Shown: positions 44,079 to 53,100, counted from the stretch's first letter. The stretch is 64,000 nucleotides of DNA from Erysipelatoclostridium sp. An173 (GCF_002160495.1 NZ_NFKR01000008.1:35966-99965), one strand, 5' to 3'. Translations and numbers: made by a program. Notes: a model not told the origin generated them from the letters alone.

Positions 44079-44717
44079 ATGGACAAATTATCAGAAATTA
44101 AGGAACTTATGCAACAAGGACGGGCTAAAAATGTTGTTACTTTAGTACAGGAAGCTTTAGATGAAGGAATTGAAGCTAATGTAATTTTAAATGATGCTTT
44201 GCTTGCGGAAATGGCAATCATCGGTGATAAATTTAAACGGGAAGAAATTTTTGTCCCAGAAGTTTTAGTTGCTGCTAGAGCGATGAATAAAGGGGTTGAA
44301 GTTTTAAAACCATATTTACAAGATTCCAGTAACATTAGTAAAGGAACTGCCGTACTTGGAACGGTAAAAGGCGATTTGCATGATATTGGAAAAAACTTAG
44401 TTAGAATCATGATGGAAGGTAAAGGAATCGATGTTATTGATTTAGGTACTGATATTAGTGCTGAAACATTTATTGATGAAGCTAAAAAGAATCATGCTGA
44501 TATTATTTGTTGTAGTGCTTTGCTTACAACAACGATGCCTGAAATGAAAAGAGTAGTTGATTTAGTTAAAGCGGAAAATTTAGATGTTAAAGTGATGATT
44601 GGTGGGGCACCGGTTAATCAAGAATTCTGTGATGAAATTGGAGCTGATTATTATACTGATGATGCAGCTAGTGCAGCTGATGTAGCAGCATCTATTTTGG
44701 AGGGAAGAGCATGTTAA
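44079..44717 (+). CDS. methyltransferase cognate corrinoid protein
   Basis: 212 residues. N-terminal helical cap (about 1-88), then a B12-binding Rossmann domain with GDLHDIG at 98-104 (His101 is the lower cobalt ligand), LGTDIS near 127, CCSALLTTTMPEM near 150 and MIGGAPVNQEF near 176. Family of MtbC/MttC-type proteins that shuttle a methyl group between a substrate methyltransferase and an acceptor methyltransferase. Overlaps the next gene by 7 bases. Confidence 0.96.
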   Translation: MDKLSEIKELMQQGRAKNVVTLVQEALDEGIEANVILNDALLAEMAIIGDKFKREEIFVPEVLVAARAMNKGVEVLKPYLQDSSNISKGTAVLGTVKGDLHDIGKNLVRIMMEGKGIDVIDLGTDISAETFIDEAKKNHADIICCSALLTTTMPEMKRVVDLVKAENLDVKVMIGGAPVNQEFCDEIGADYYTDDAASAADVAASILEGRAC

Positions 44718-45799
44718 CGAAAGAAAAGAAACAACAGTTAATTAATGATTTTGAAGACTGGTGGGATCATAAATTAGAAAGACCAATTATCCAGGTTACT
44801 TTAAAAAAGAAAAATACTGAAAATGTAGCTAGTCGTGGTCAGCTTTTAAAAATGGTTTATGATAATACTTGTCCCGCAAGTGAAGTGGCTAAAAGCTACC
44901 GAGCTGTTTATGAATCTAATCTTTATTTAGGGGATGCTTTTCCTAATTTTTACATGCGTTCTACTGGAATTCTTGGGGCAATGCTAGGTCAAAGCTATCA
45001 TATTGATGAAGAAAGAGGAACAATCTGGTTTGAAGAAATGAAAGGTAAAGAACTTCAGGATATTCGACCTTGCTTAGATGAAAATAATTGGTTATATCAA
45101 AGAGGAATGGATTTAATAAAAGCATTCCAGGAAGAATTTAAAGATGATATTGCTTTTGGAATTCCGAATCTAGGCGGTATGATGGATATTGTTGAATCAA
45201 TGCGTGGTGCTAATAATTCGTTATTGGATTTATATGATGATCCTGATGAAGTTACTAGATTAAATGATGAGATTTATAACGCTTATGAGTTTGCATATAA
45301 AAACTATATTGAACAGATTTCTAAACAAAAAGGATTAGGATATTCAGGATGGATATCTTTGTTGTCGCAAAAACCATACTTTATTTCACAATGTGATTTT
45401 TGTTGTATGATTGGACCAGCTCAATTCGATGAGTTTGTTACTGATACTTTAAAAAAAGAAGTTGATTTGATTGAACGTTCTTTCTATCATTTAGATGGTC
45501 CTGGAGCGGTTAGACATTTAGATCGAATTATTGAATGTGGTTTTGCAGGTATTCAATGGATCAATGGAGCTGGCTCTAAACCAATAGATGATAAGCAGTG
45601 GAGTGAAATTTATCATAAGGTTCATGATGCGGGATTGTTATTACAAATAAATTGTTATAATAAAGATGAGTTGCGTTTTATTGATCATATCGTTAATTTA
45701 TTGCAGAGAACAAAAGGGTTAGCGTTTATTTGTGAAGGTAATGAAGAAGATCGTGAGGAATTTGAAAAGGTTTTAAATAAGTATAGAGTACCTAGATAG
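44711..45799 (+). CDS. URO-D-fold methyltransferase-like protein, probable substrate-side partner
   Basis: 362 residues, uroporphyrinogen-decarboxylase superfamily. Opens with a conserved W-rich region (FEDWWDHKLERPI). Where MtaA-type enzymes carry the zinc H-x-C motif, this protein has FYHLDGPGAVRHLD (about 252-265), H-x-D, so its metal site may differ. A Cys-rich stretch QCDFCCMIGP is also present. Paired with a second, MtaA-like URO-D protein downstream, it may demethylate the unknown substrate. Not a heme enzyme: other heme genes are absent. Confidence 0.85.
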   Translation: MLTKEKKQQLINDFEDWWDHKLERPIIQVTLKKKNTENVASRGQLLKMVYDNTCPASEVAKSYRAVYESNLYLGDAFPNFYMRSTGILGAMLGQSYHIDEERGTIWFEEMKGKELQDIRPCLDENNWLYQRGMDLIKAFQEEFKDDIAFGIPNLGGMMDIVESMRGANNSLLDLYDDPDEVTRLNDEIYNAYEFAYKNYIEQISKQKGLGYSGWISLLSQKPYFISQCDFCCMIGPAQFDEFVTDTLKKEVDLIERSFYHLDGPGAVRHLDRIIECGFAGIQWINGAGSKPIDDKQWSEIYHKVHDAGLLLQINCYNKDELRFIDHIVNLLQRTKGLAFICEGNEEDREEFEKVLNKYRVPR

Positions 45800-45813
45800 G
45801 TTAAAGGAGAATT

Positions 45814-46812
45814 ATGATGGATGAATGGTTAAAACAAATTAGAATAAAGAAGAATAAACGAGCAATGCCGGTTTTGACATTTCCAGCGATTCAATTATTA
45901 AATACATCAGTTGAAAAATTAATTAGTGATAGTAATTTACAAAGTGAAGCCCTAAAATTAATTAATCAACGTTGTCATCCTTTAGCTATCATGGGATTCA
46001 TGGATTTATCAGTTGAAGCTGAAGCTTTTGGTGCTAATATTCGTTTTAGTGAAGATGAAGTACCAACGGTTGTTGGTAGTATTATAAAAAGTGAAGAAGA
46101 TGTAATAAATTTAAAAGTACCTAAGGTAGGTACTAAAAGAACCCAAATATATCTTGATGCAATGAAAAAAGCTAAACAGGAAATTAAAGATTGTCCAGTA
46201 TTTGCCGGATGCATTGGTCCTTTTTCCCTAGCCGGAAGATTATTAGGAGTTAGTGAAGCGATGATTTGTTGTTATGATGAACCAGAAATGGTACATCTAG
46301 TATTAAAAAAGGCAACTGAGTTTTTAATCAATTATCTTCAAGCTTATAAAGATCTAGGTATCGATGGGGTATTCATAGCAGAACCGTTAGCTGGTATTTT
46401 ATCACCTAATTTATGTGATGAATTTTCTAGTCGCTATGTTAAAGAAATTGTTTCAGTTTTAGATGATGATAGTTTCCTTGTTGCTTATCATAATTGTGGT
46501 AATAATACTTTAAAAATGGTAGATACGATTTTATCAACTGGCTGTCGCCTTTATCATTTTGGCAATGCCATTTCAATTGAACAAATGTTAAAACTAATGC
46601 CTAAAGATGTTATGGTAATGGGAAATATTGATCCGGTTAGTTTAAAAGATGCTAGTAAAGAAGATGTAATAGCGGCTACTAATGCTTTATTAGAAGCTGT
46701 TGGTGATGTTGATAATTTTGTTATTTCTTCTGGCTGTGATATTCCACCTTTTGCTAAATGGGAAAATATTGATGCCTTTATGAAAACGGCTCAAGAGTAT
46801 TATCAAAAATGA
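45814..46812 (+). CDS. MtaA/CmuA-type URO-D methyltransferase
   Basis: 332 residues. FMDLSVEAEAFGA and GPFSLAGRLLG near the middle are typical of MtaA/CmuA proteins. The zinc site is complete: His and Cys in YHNCGN (about 222-227) and Cys in SSGCDIPP (about 308-315). In MtaA such zinc activates the thiol acceptor. Here the acceptor is unknown because coenzyme M is not expected in Firmicutes. AAAGGAG precedes a double ATG. Overlaps the RACo gene by 4 bases. Confidence 0.9.
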   Translation: MMDEWLKQIRIKKNKRAMPVLTFPAIQLLNTSVEKLISDSNLQSEALKLINQRCHPLAIMGFMDLSVEAEAFGANIRFSEDEVPTVVGSIIKSEEDVINLKVPKVGTKRTQIYLDAMKKAKQEIKDCPVFAGCIGPFSLAGRLLGVSEAMICCYDEPEMVHLVLKKATEFLINYLQAYKDLGIDGVFIAEPLAGILSPNLCDEFSSRYVKEIVSVLDDDSFLVAYHNCGNNTLKMVDTILSTGCRLYHFGNAISIEQMLKLMPKDVMVMGNIDPVSLKDASKEDVIAATNALLEAVGDVDNFVISSGCDIPPFAKWENIDAFMKTAQEYYQK

Positions 46813-48224
46813 AAACAATATTAGATGTAATTCAAGAAAAAGGACAGTTATTACAAGGTTCTTGTAACGGTCATCAAAAATGCGGTAAATGCAAAATAAA
46901 AGTTTTAAATGAAAATTTTCCAGTTACCCCATTAGAGAAAAAAATATTAACGCCTCATGAAATCGCAATGGGAATTAGATTAGCTTGTCTACATGAATAT
47001 CAAGAGTCAATTAAATATCAAATCTGGCAATCTGATATGAGTATTTTAACGAAGATGTATTTAAGAAATAATGATAATATTATTGAAGATGGTTATGGTT
47101 TAATTACTGATATTGGGACAACAACAGTTGTTATGTGCTGGGTTGATTTAAAGACAGGTAAAATAATTGCCACTAGTGCTTTTAAAAATCCCCAAGTAGC
47201 TTATGGTAGTGATGTGATTTCTCGGATTGAATTTAGTAAAAAAAATCAAAAGCAATTAACAGATATCTTACTTTCAAAAATAGAAGCAGCGCTCATTGAA
47301 AAAGCCGATATAAAAATTAAACGGATGATAGTTTGTGGTAATACAGTGATGACAAATCTTTTTTTAAACTGTGATGTTTCTAGTCTAGGACATGTTCCCT
47401 TTAAGATTCCGATAAAAAAGACCCAGATTATTTCATCAAAACAAATTTTCAAAAATATTAACCAGCAGTTTTTAGTATATACATTTCCTCATATTGGACC
47501 TTTTGTTGGTGGTGATATTGTTGCCGGGATTTTAGCTTTAAATATTGATAAAGAAAATAATTTGAAAATGCTTATTGATTTAGGTACTAATGGTGAAATT
47601 GTTGTTGGTAATAAAGATGGCATGTTGGCAACTTCTTCAGCTGCTGGTCCAGCTTTTGAAGGAGTAGGGATTACTTGTGGTGGTCCCAGTATTCCTGGTG
47701 CTATTAGTGAGGTTACGATAAAAGATAATAAAGTAACTTATCTTACTATTGATAATAAGGCTGCTAAATGTATTTGTGGCAGTGGCTTAATATCATTGTT
47801 TGCAAGTTTAAAACGTAATGATATAATTGATGAGCTAGGAAGGTTTAAAAATTCTAAAAAACAATTTAATATAGCTCCTAATATTTATATTACTCAAAAA
47901 GATATTCAAACCTTCCAATTAGCTAAAGCAGCGATTCAAGCTGGTGTAAAAGCATTATTAGATGAAAATGGCAATGTTGATCAAATTTATATTTCTGGAG
48001 GCTTTGGCAGCCATCTTCAGGTTAAAGATTTAGTAGAGTTAAAAATATTACCACCAGGGGTTAATGTTGAGTGTGTTAATAATAGTGCTTTAAGTGGCGC
48101 CTATACCTTGTTACGTCATCAGGATTTAAAAAGATTAGATCATATTGTAGATGCTTGTAAAAATATTAATTTGGCTGAATATCCAGATTTTGATGATTAT
48201 TTAATTGATGGTTTATATTTTTGA
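46809..48224 (+). CDS. RACo-type corrinoid reactivation ATPase with [2Fe-2S] domain
   Basis: 471 residues. N-terminal plant-type ferredoxin domain with Cys19, Cys25, Cys28 and Cys60. Then the DUF4445/ASKHA ATPase region: LITDIGTTTVVM near 97, LIDLGTNGEIVVGN near 257, GPAFEGVGITCG near 280, ICGSGLISL near 322, ISGGFGSH near 396. Reduces inactive Co(II) corrinoid back to Co(I) using ATP. Overlaps its upstream neighbour by 4 bases (ATGA). Confidence 0.95.
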   Translation: MKTILDVIQEKGQLLQGSCNGHQKCGKCKIKVLNENFPVTPLEKKILTPHEIAMGIRLACLHEYQESIKYQIWQSDMSILTKMYLRNNDNIIEDGYGLITDIGTTTVVMCWVDLKTGKIIATSAFKNPQVAYGSDVISRIEFSKKNQKQLTDILLSKIEAALIEKADIKIKRMIVCGNTVMTNLFLNCDVSSLGHVPFKIPIKKTQIISSKQIFKNINQQFLVYTFPHIGPFVGGDIVAGILALNIDKENNLKMLIDLGTNGEIVVGNKDGMLATSSAAGPAFEGVGITCGGPSIPGAISEVTIKDNKVTYLTIDNKAAKCICGSGLISLFASLKRNDIIDELGRFKNSKKQFNIAPNIYITQKDIQTFQLAKAAIQAGVKALLDENGNVDQIYISGGFGSHLQVKDLVELKILPPGVNVECVNNSALSGAYTLLRHQDLKRLDHIVDACKNINLAEYPDFDDYLIDGLYF

Positions 48225-48856
48225 AATATAAAGTTATTTCCTGTGCGATTTTTCAGCCGTATATTGAATATTTGACATTTGACAAGGAACAATATGTATT
48301 TACCTTTTTAGAAATTTCACAACATAATCAACCTAAAAAATTAGCTAAAGCGATTCAATTAGAAATAGATCGTAGTGATGAAAATGAATTTGATAAGATT
48401 ATAATATTATATGGTGTTTGTGGTGGGGCATTGACGGCTTTAAAGACTCGTAGCATTCCTTTGGTTGTAATCAAGGTCCATGATTGTATGAGTATTTTGT
48501 TAGGATCAAAAGAAAGATTTGAGCGATTAACTGAAAATAATAAATCGATAGGCTGGAGCTGTTATGCTTTAAAAAAGGCAAATTATACTAATGATAGTTT
48601 ATTAAAATGGCAAAGTTATTATGATGAAGAAACAATTGCTTATTTAAAAGAGATGTTATCAATTGATGTCAGTTATTATATTTCTTTAAACATTCCATTA
48701 GATGATGAATATTTGGATAGTGAAAAACAGGTACTTACTGGTGATTTGAAATTTTTAGAAAAAATAATTAATTTGAAGTCTAATGAAATAGTAGATGTAT
48801 ATCCAGGTCAAAGAATTGTTTTATCAATTGATGATAATGTAATTAAAATTGTTTAA
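48221..48856 (+). CDS. DUF1638 protein of the corrinoid operon
   Basis: 211 residues. Opens with a CAIFQPYIEYL stretch and has ILYGVCGGALTAL near 63 and IKVHDCMSILLGSKERF near 83, with conserved Cys and His, typical of DUF1638. This family occurs with corrinoid methyltransferases; its role is unknown, possibly metal binding or corrinoid handling. Starts with TTG, overlapping the RACo stop (TTGA). Confidence 0.88.
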   Translation: MKYKVISCAIFQPYIEYLTFDKEQYVFTFLEISQHNQPKKLAKAIQLEIDRSDENEFDKIIILYGVCGGALTALKTRSIPLVVIKVHDCMSILLGSKERFERLTENNKSIGWSCYALKKANYTNDSLLKWQSYYDEETIAYLKEMLSIDVSYYISLNIPLDDEYLDSEKQVLTGDLKFLEKIINLKSNEIVDVYPGQRIVLSIDDNVIKIV

Positions 48857-48876
48857 TAATCGGGTAAGGAGAGTAT

Positions 48877-49269
48877 ATGAAAAATAGAGTAAAAATATTA
48901 GTAGCGTTATTAGTAGCTATTGTTGTTTTTAGTGGAATTGGATTTTATTTTTATCAAAGAGGCAATAGTGATGTTAAGGAAGTTACAGTAGAAATTATTT
49001 CTAAGCGTGATGATTTTAATGAAAAAGAAAACTATAAAACTAATATCGAATATTTAGGTGATTTATTAAAAGAAGAAAATATAGTTACTGACTATGAAGA
49101 TAGTGAGTATGGTATGTATATTCACGGAGTTAAAAATATGGCAGATGATCCTTCGGCTCAGTACTGGTGGAGTATATCAGTTGATGGTAAAAGTGCTACT
49201 CAAGGTGCTGATGCTTTAGTATTAGAAGATGGCAAGACTTATACTTTAGAATTAAAACAGGGCTATTAG
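48877..49269 (+). CDS. DUF4430 membrane-anchored protein, likely corrinoid-binding
   Basis: 130 residues. Membrane anchor (about 7-26), no lipobox Cys, then the DUF4430 domain: TNIEYLGDLLKEENI, YWWSISVDGKSATQGADAL, and a C-terminal TYTLEL strand. The domain resembles the C-terminal domain of transcobalamin-type proteins. Twenty bases after DUF1638 and directly followed by an ECF S component, so it may deliver a corrinoid or related cofactor. AAGGAG precedes the ATG. Confidence 0.82.
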   Translation: MKNRVKILVALLVAIVVFSGIGFYFYQRGNSDVKEVTVEIISKRDDFNEKENYKTNIEYLGDLLKEENIVTDYEDSEYGMYIHGVKNMADDPSAQYWWSISVDGKSATQGADALVLEDGKTYTLELKQGY

Positions 49270-49755
49270 ATGAAAACTAAAGAACTGGTAACTATTGCTA
49301 TTTTAGCGGCTTTATTGTACATCGTACAAGTTGCTTTTAGTTTTCTGCCGAATATTGAACTAGTTTCATTGTTGGTTTTGGTTTATACATTAGTATTTGA
49401 TAAAATGACATTAAAAATAATCGCTGTTTTTATTATTTTAGAAGGAGTCCAATGGGGCTTTGGTTTATGGTGGTGGAGTTATATCTATGTTTGGCCAATT
49501 CTTTATTTTGTAGTAAGGTGGTTAAAAAATTTTATTCGTATTGATGATAGTATTTCCTGGGCAGTGGTTTTAGGTTTTTATGGCTTGTTTTTTGGGATGT
49601 TGTTTTCATTAGCGTATATTTTGATTTCGCCATCGTATGCATTTACTTATTGGGTATCAGGAATCTTGTTTGATGTAATTCACTGCATTGGTAATTTTTG
49701 TTTATGTTTAATTGCATATAAGCCCTTATATGCAATTTTAAAACGATTTAGATAA
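49270..49755 (+). CDS. ECF transporter S component, probably for corrinoid or a precursor
   Basis: 161 residues with about five or six membrane helices and the N-terminal KELVTIAILAALLYIV pattern of S components. Starts on the base after the DUF4430 stop codon. It would need the shared EcfA/A'/T module, which is not in this window. The substrate is inferred from context; it could also be the methylated substrate of the operon. Confidence 0.82.
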   Translation: MKTKELVTIAILAALLYIVQVAFSFLPNIELVSLLVLVYTLVFDKMTLKIIAVFIILEGVQWGFGLWWWSYIYVWPILYFVVRWLKNFIRIDDSISWAVVLGFYGLFFGMLFSLAYILISPSYAFTYWVSGILFDVIHCIGNFCLCLIAYKPLYAILKRFR

Positions 49756-49757
49756 TT

Positions 49758-49790
49758 AAGATTGTAATTAGTTTTATTACAATCTTTTTT
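49758..49790 (+). terminator. terminator of the corrinoid operon
   Basis: AAGATTGTAAT and ATTACAATCTT pair around a 7-base loop, followed by a T-run. Confidence 0.92.
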
Positions 49791-49964
49791 TATAAAAAAT
49801 GATGATTTTATCGATATTTTTTGGAATATATATTGATATCTATGAACATTATGATATACTATAAGTAGAAGAAATAATATAAATATTTTAAATAATAAAA
49901 TAGAAATGAGGGATTGGATATGGGATGTTTTGATTGAAAAATTAGTTAGATAATAAAAAATAGG

Positions 49965-49996
49965 AATATTAAATAATTGAATGATTATTTAATATT
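49965..49996 (+). repeat. 13-bp AT-only hairpin next to a ribosome site
   Basis: AATATTAAATAAT and ATTATTTAATATT pair exactly around TGAATG and end right before GAAAGGAG. A five-codon frame (MGCFD) with a GAGGGAT site begins at 49920, just upstream. Possibly a leader or RNA-stability element. Confidence 0.45.
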
Positions 49997-50012
49997 GAAA
50001 GGAGCTAATCTT

Positions 50013-50573
50013 ATGAAACGCGAAGCATTGAATCAAATAAATAAATTTGTTGATTTTCATCCAAGTCCTAGAATTAAGATTAATATTTGTTTAGAGGGAA
50101 ATGAAAAAGAAGATAGTGATAATTTGATTTTTGGTAAAAAGATCGTATTAGATCATAATGGTAAACATCAAGAAATTGATTATAGTGATGTTAGTGAAAT
50201 TCGTTTATCAATGTGTAGTCGTATTTATAATCAGGGAGTTATTGAATATAATCCGGCTAAGTGGTTTGTAAAAATCTGGCAAACTGGGGCTGTTGGAACA
50301 GTAATGGTTCATATTCAATATTATTTGGACTTTGATATTGTTTTAAAAGATAATATCTTAAAATTTGAAAATACATGTATATATGATAGTTTGCCGATTA
50401 TTAGATTTTTAAAAGATAAGGGTGTAGTTGTTAATGATCCATATCAAATTGAAAACATCTTAACAAAGTATCCTGATGCAATGAAATTAGTTAACTTTTT
50501 AAATGAAGCTTTTCCAAAAATGGCTAAAAAATATGGCTTAGATAATCCAAGAGGGGTGGAAGCAATTAAATAA
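50013..50573 (+). CDS. hypothetical protein
   Basis: About 186 residues. No signal peptide or membrane segment. Centre has RLSMCSRIYNQGVIEYNPAKWFVKIWQTG in outline (QGVIEYNPAKWF), then a beta-rich part and a helical end (LVNFLNEAFPKMAKKYGL). ATG at 50013 chosen for its AAAGGAG site; the earlier TTG falls in the hairpin. Monocistronic, with its own terminator. Family not recognised. Confidence 0.6.
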   Translation: MKREALNQINKFVDFHPSPRIKINICLEGNEKEDSDNLIFGKKIVLDHNGKHQEIDYSDVSEIRLSMCSRIYNQGVIEYNPAKWFVKIWQTGAVGTVMVHIQYYLDFDIVLKDNILKFENTCIYDSLPIIRFLKDKGVVVNDPYQIENILTKYPDAMKLVNFLNEAFPKMAKKYGLDNPRGVEAIK

Positions 50574-50607
50574 GTTAGCTATTAAAAACAAAAAAACAAG
50601 TAAGAAT

Positions 50608-50654
50608 AAATGATGTTTTGATTAAGTTTTGCTTAAGAAAAAACATCATTTTTT
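50608..50654 (+). terminator. two-tier terminator
   Basis: AAATGATGTTTT pairs with AAAACATCATTT (50608-50619, 50640-50651); an inner TTAAG/CTTAA hairpin lies at 50622-50636. T-run follows. Confidence 0.8.
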
Positions 50655-50692
50655 ACGTTTTTGTTAAAATGATAAAGTGTTTGTAAACTTAA

Positions 50693-50741
50693 TTGACTCC
50701 CTTTTTTTACGGGGTAAAATAATTGGCGTACTAGATGTACG
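50693..50741 (+). promoter_or_regulatory. promoter of the phosphatase gene with overlapping palindrome
   Basis: TTGACT (50693-50698), 16-base spacer, TAAAAT (50715-50720). Just downstream, ATTGGCGTAC (50722-50731) and GTACGACAAT (50737-50746) are complementary but for one base, a possible operator. Confidence 0.65.
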
Positions 50742-50779
50742 ACAATTTAATAGGTAATTAAGGAAAAAGGGGATTCAAG

Positions 50780-53041
50780 ATGAACGAGAAATTGAAAAAA
50801 CGATTTATTGTTTCTTTAGCTACTATTTCATCGTTAGCTAGTTTGACAGTTGTACCTACATTCGCCTTTGGTGAATATTCAGGTAATGATGGTACTAGTA
50901 ATCTAAATAATGGAATTACAGCTACAACTGAATATCAAAACTGGTATGATAACCAATGGAATAACAATGAAGAAAAAGATACTGGTAAAATTGTTTTAAC
51001 ACCAGGAAGCAAACCTACTGATTTAAATTTTGCCTGGTATTCACAAACTAAAGGAACACCAAAGGTAAAAATGTCTACAAATCAAGATATGTCGAATGCA
51101 TATGAAGTAACTGGAACTGCTACTGATATCAATAAAACTAATGGTTTTAATGCTTATAAAGCAAGTAATAAAGTATCAGTTACTGATTATTTACAAGAAA
51201 ACACTACATACTATTATCAATATACTGTTGATGGTAACTGGAGTACTGTTTACACTTATCAAACACATAGCTTTACTGATTTTAAAGCCGTATTAGTTGG
51301 AGACCCACAAATTGGAGCTTCAAGTAGTACTGGTCAAGGAACAGAAGATGATGAAAGTATTGCTATTAATACTTATGCATGGAATAAAACATTAACAACA
51401 GCTTTAGGTGAAAATGGGATTGCTGAAAATGCCAGCTTTATTTTATCAGCTGGAGATCAAATCGATTATTCATCATACGGTTCAAATGGTGAAGGTGAAT
51501 TAATTCGTGAACAAGAATATGCCGGATTCTTATATCCAAGCGTTTTAAGAAGTGTTCCGCTAGCAACAACTATTGGTAACCATGAATCACAAGTTGATGA
51601 TTATAGTTATCATTATAATAATCCTAATGCTAGTGAATTAGGGAAAACTGAATCTGGTGGTGATTATTATTATAGCTATGGTGATACATTATTCATTAGT
51701 TTAAATAGTAATAGCCGTAATGTTGAAGAACATCGTGCTTTAATGCAAGAAGCAATTAATAGCCATAAAGATGCTAAATGGAAAGTAGTATTATTCCATC
51801 ATGATATTTATGGTTCAGGTTCTCCACATAGTGATGTTGATGGGGCTAACTTAAGAATTTTATTTGCACCTTTAATGGATGAATTTGGTATTGATTTATG
51901 TTTAACAGGACATGATCACTCTTATGCTCGTACTTTCCAAATTTTAGATGGTAAAGTAATTGAAACTGATGGTGTTGGTACAGATACAAGCTCAGCTTAT
52001 AACCCTGAAGGAACTTTATATATTGCAGCTGGTTCAGCTTCAGGAAGTAAATTCTATACATTAAATACAACTAAACAATATTATATTGCTGAACGTTCTA
52101 ATACACCAGTTCCAACTTTTTCAACAATTGATTTTAGTGGTGATTCATTAACAATTAAAACTTATGATTATGATGGTAATAAATATGCTAATGATGTAAC
52201 TCTAACAAAAGATGGTAATGCAACTTCAATTGTTGAAACTAAAAAGGATGTCGAAGCAATTGATACAACTACTGTTACTAGTGGTTCTAAAACAAGAATT
52301 GATGAAGCATTAAATAATGTTAATACCGTTTTAGATTCACGTGATGACTTGGAAGCTGTAAATACATTAAGTGGTGCTTATGATTCATCTATCAATGGTA
52401 ATAATGCAAATGATCCATTAAATTATTACGCTTATGCTCAAGGTGAGTATAAAGATCCTAATTCACAAGCTTTAGTACAAGGTTTCTCTACATTATTAGA
52501 TAAAACATTATATGAAAATGATACTAACGTAGCAGTAAGTAAAGAAGCAATCGGTGATGCCTACAACAAATTAGTAACAGCTAAAAATGAAGTAGTAACT
52601 AAAGATGAATTTACTGCATTAGAAAATCAATTTACAGCAGCTCAAGATCAAATTGCTAATGCTGTAGTTGGTAATAAAAAAGGTGAATATTCTAAAGATG
52701 TCGTTGATGCCTATGCTAAAGTAGTAAATACTTTAAAAGGTAATTTAAATGAAGCAACTATTACTAAAACAGAGTTGACTAATTTACAGGAAGAATTAAC
52801 AGCTACTGTAAATGAATTTGTTTCAAAAGCTAACGCTAATGATTTAACTGATAAACCAGTAACACCTACTACACCAGGTGATGATACATCTAAACCAGCT
52901 GTTTCAACTGGAAATAAAACTAATAGTAGTGTAAAAACAGGTGATGATTTACAAGCAGGTGTACCACTAATGGCAGCAATCGTATCATTATTAGGAATTG
53001 CTGGTGCTAGAATTCTTAGAAGAAAAAGAATTGAAGAATAA
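50780..53041 (+). CDS. wall-anchored purple-acid-phosphatase-like metallophosphoesterase
   Basis: 753 residues. Signal peptide (about 1-29), N-terminal fibronectin-like domain (about 60-155), then a metallophosphoesterase domain: LVGDPQIG near 171, SAGDQID near 224, TIGNHES near 262, LFHHDIYG near 330, TGHDHSYA near 370, the full metal-ligand set. Helical FIVAR-like repeats (about 490-690) and an SVKTGD anchor with membrane helix and RRKR tail end the protein. Predicted to release phosphate from organic phosphates outside the cell. Confidence 0.92.
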   Translation: MNEKLKKRFIVSLATISSLASLTVVPTFAFGEYSGNDGTSNLNNGITATTEYQNWYDNQWNNNEEKDTGKIVLTPGSKPTDLNFAWYSQTKGTPKVKMSTNQDMSNAYEVTGTATDINKTNGFNAYKASNKVSVTDYLQENTTYYYQYTVDGNWSTVYTYQTHSFTDFKAVLVGDPQIGASSSTGQGTEDDESIAINTYAWNKTLTTALGENGIAENASFILSAGDQIDYSSYGSNGEGELIREQEYAGFLYPSVLRSVPLATTIGNHESQVDDYSYHYNNPNASELGKTESGGDYYYSYGDTLFISLNSNSRNVEEHRALMQEAINSHKDAKWKVVLFHHDIYGSGSPHSDVDGANLRILFAPLMDEFGIDLCLTGHDHSYARTFQILDGKVIETDGVGTDTSSAYNPEGTLYIAAGSASGSKFYTLNTTKQYYIAERSNTPVPTFSTIDFSGDSLTIKTYDYDGNKYANDVTLTKDGNATSIVETKKDVEAIDTTTVTSGSKTRIDEALNNVNTVLDSRDDLEAVNTLSGAYDSSINGNNANDPLNYYAYAQGEYKDPNSQALVQGFSTLLDKTLYENDTNVAVSKEAIGDAYNKLVTAKNEVVTKDEFTALENQFTAAQDQIANAVVGNKKGEYSKDVVDAYAKVVNTLKGNLNEATITKTELTNLQEELTATVNEFVSKANANDLTDKPVTPTTPGDDTSKPAVSTGNKTNSSVKTGDDLQAGVPLMAAIVSLLGIAGARILRRKRIEE

Positions 53042-53053
53042 TAAAATTTAATC

Positions 53054-53083
53054 AACAAGGCAGCTTGTTCTGCCTTGTTTTAT
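53054..53083 (+). terminator. phosphatase terminator
   Basis: AACAAGGCAG and CTGCCTTGTT pair around a 6-base loop, followed by more T. Confidence 0.9.
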
Positions 53084-53100
53084 GCTAATAGGAGGCAGTA

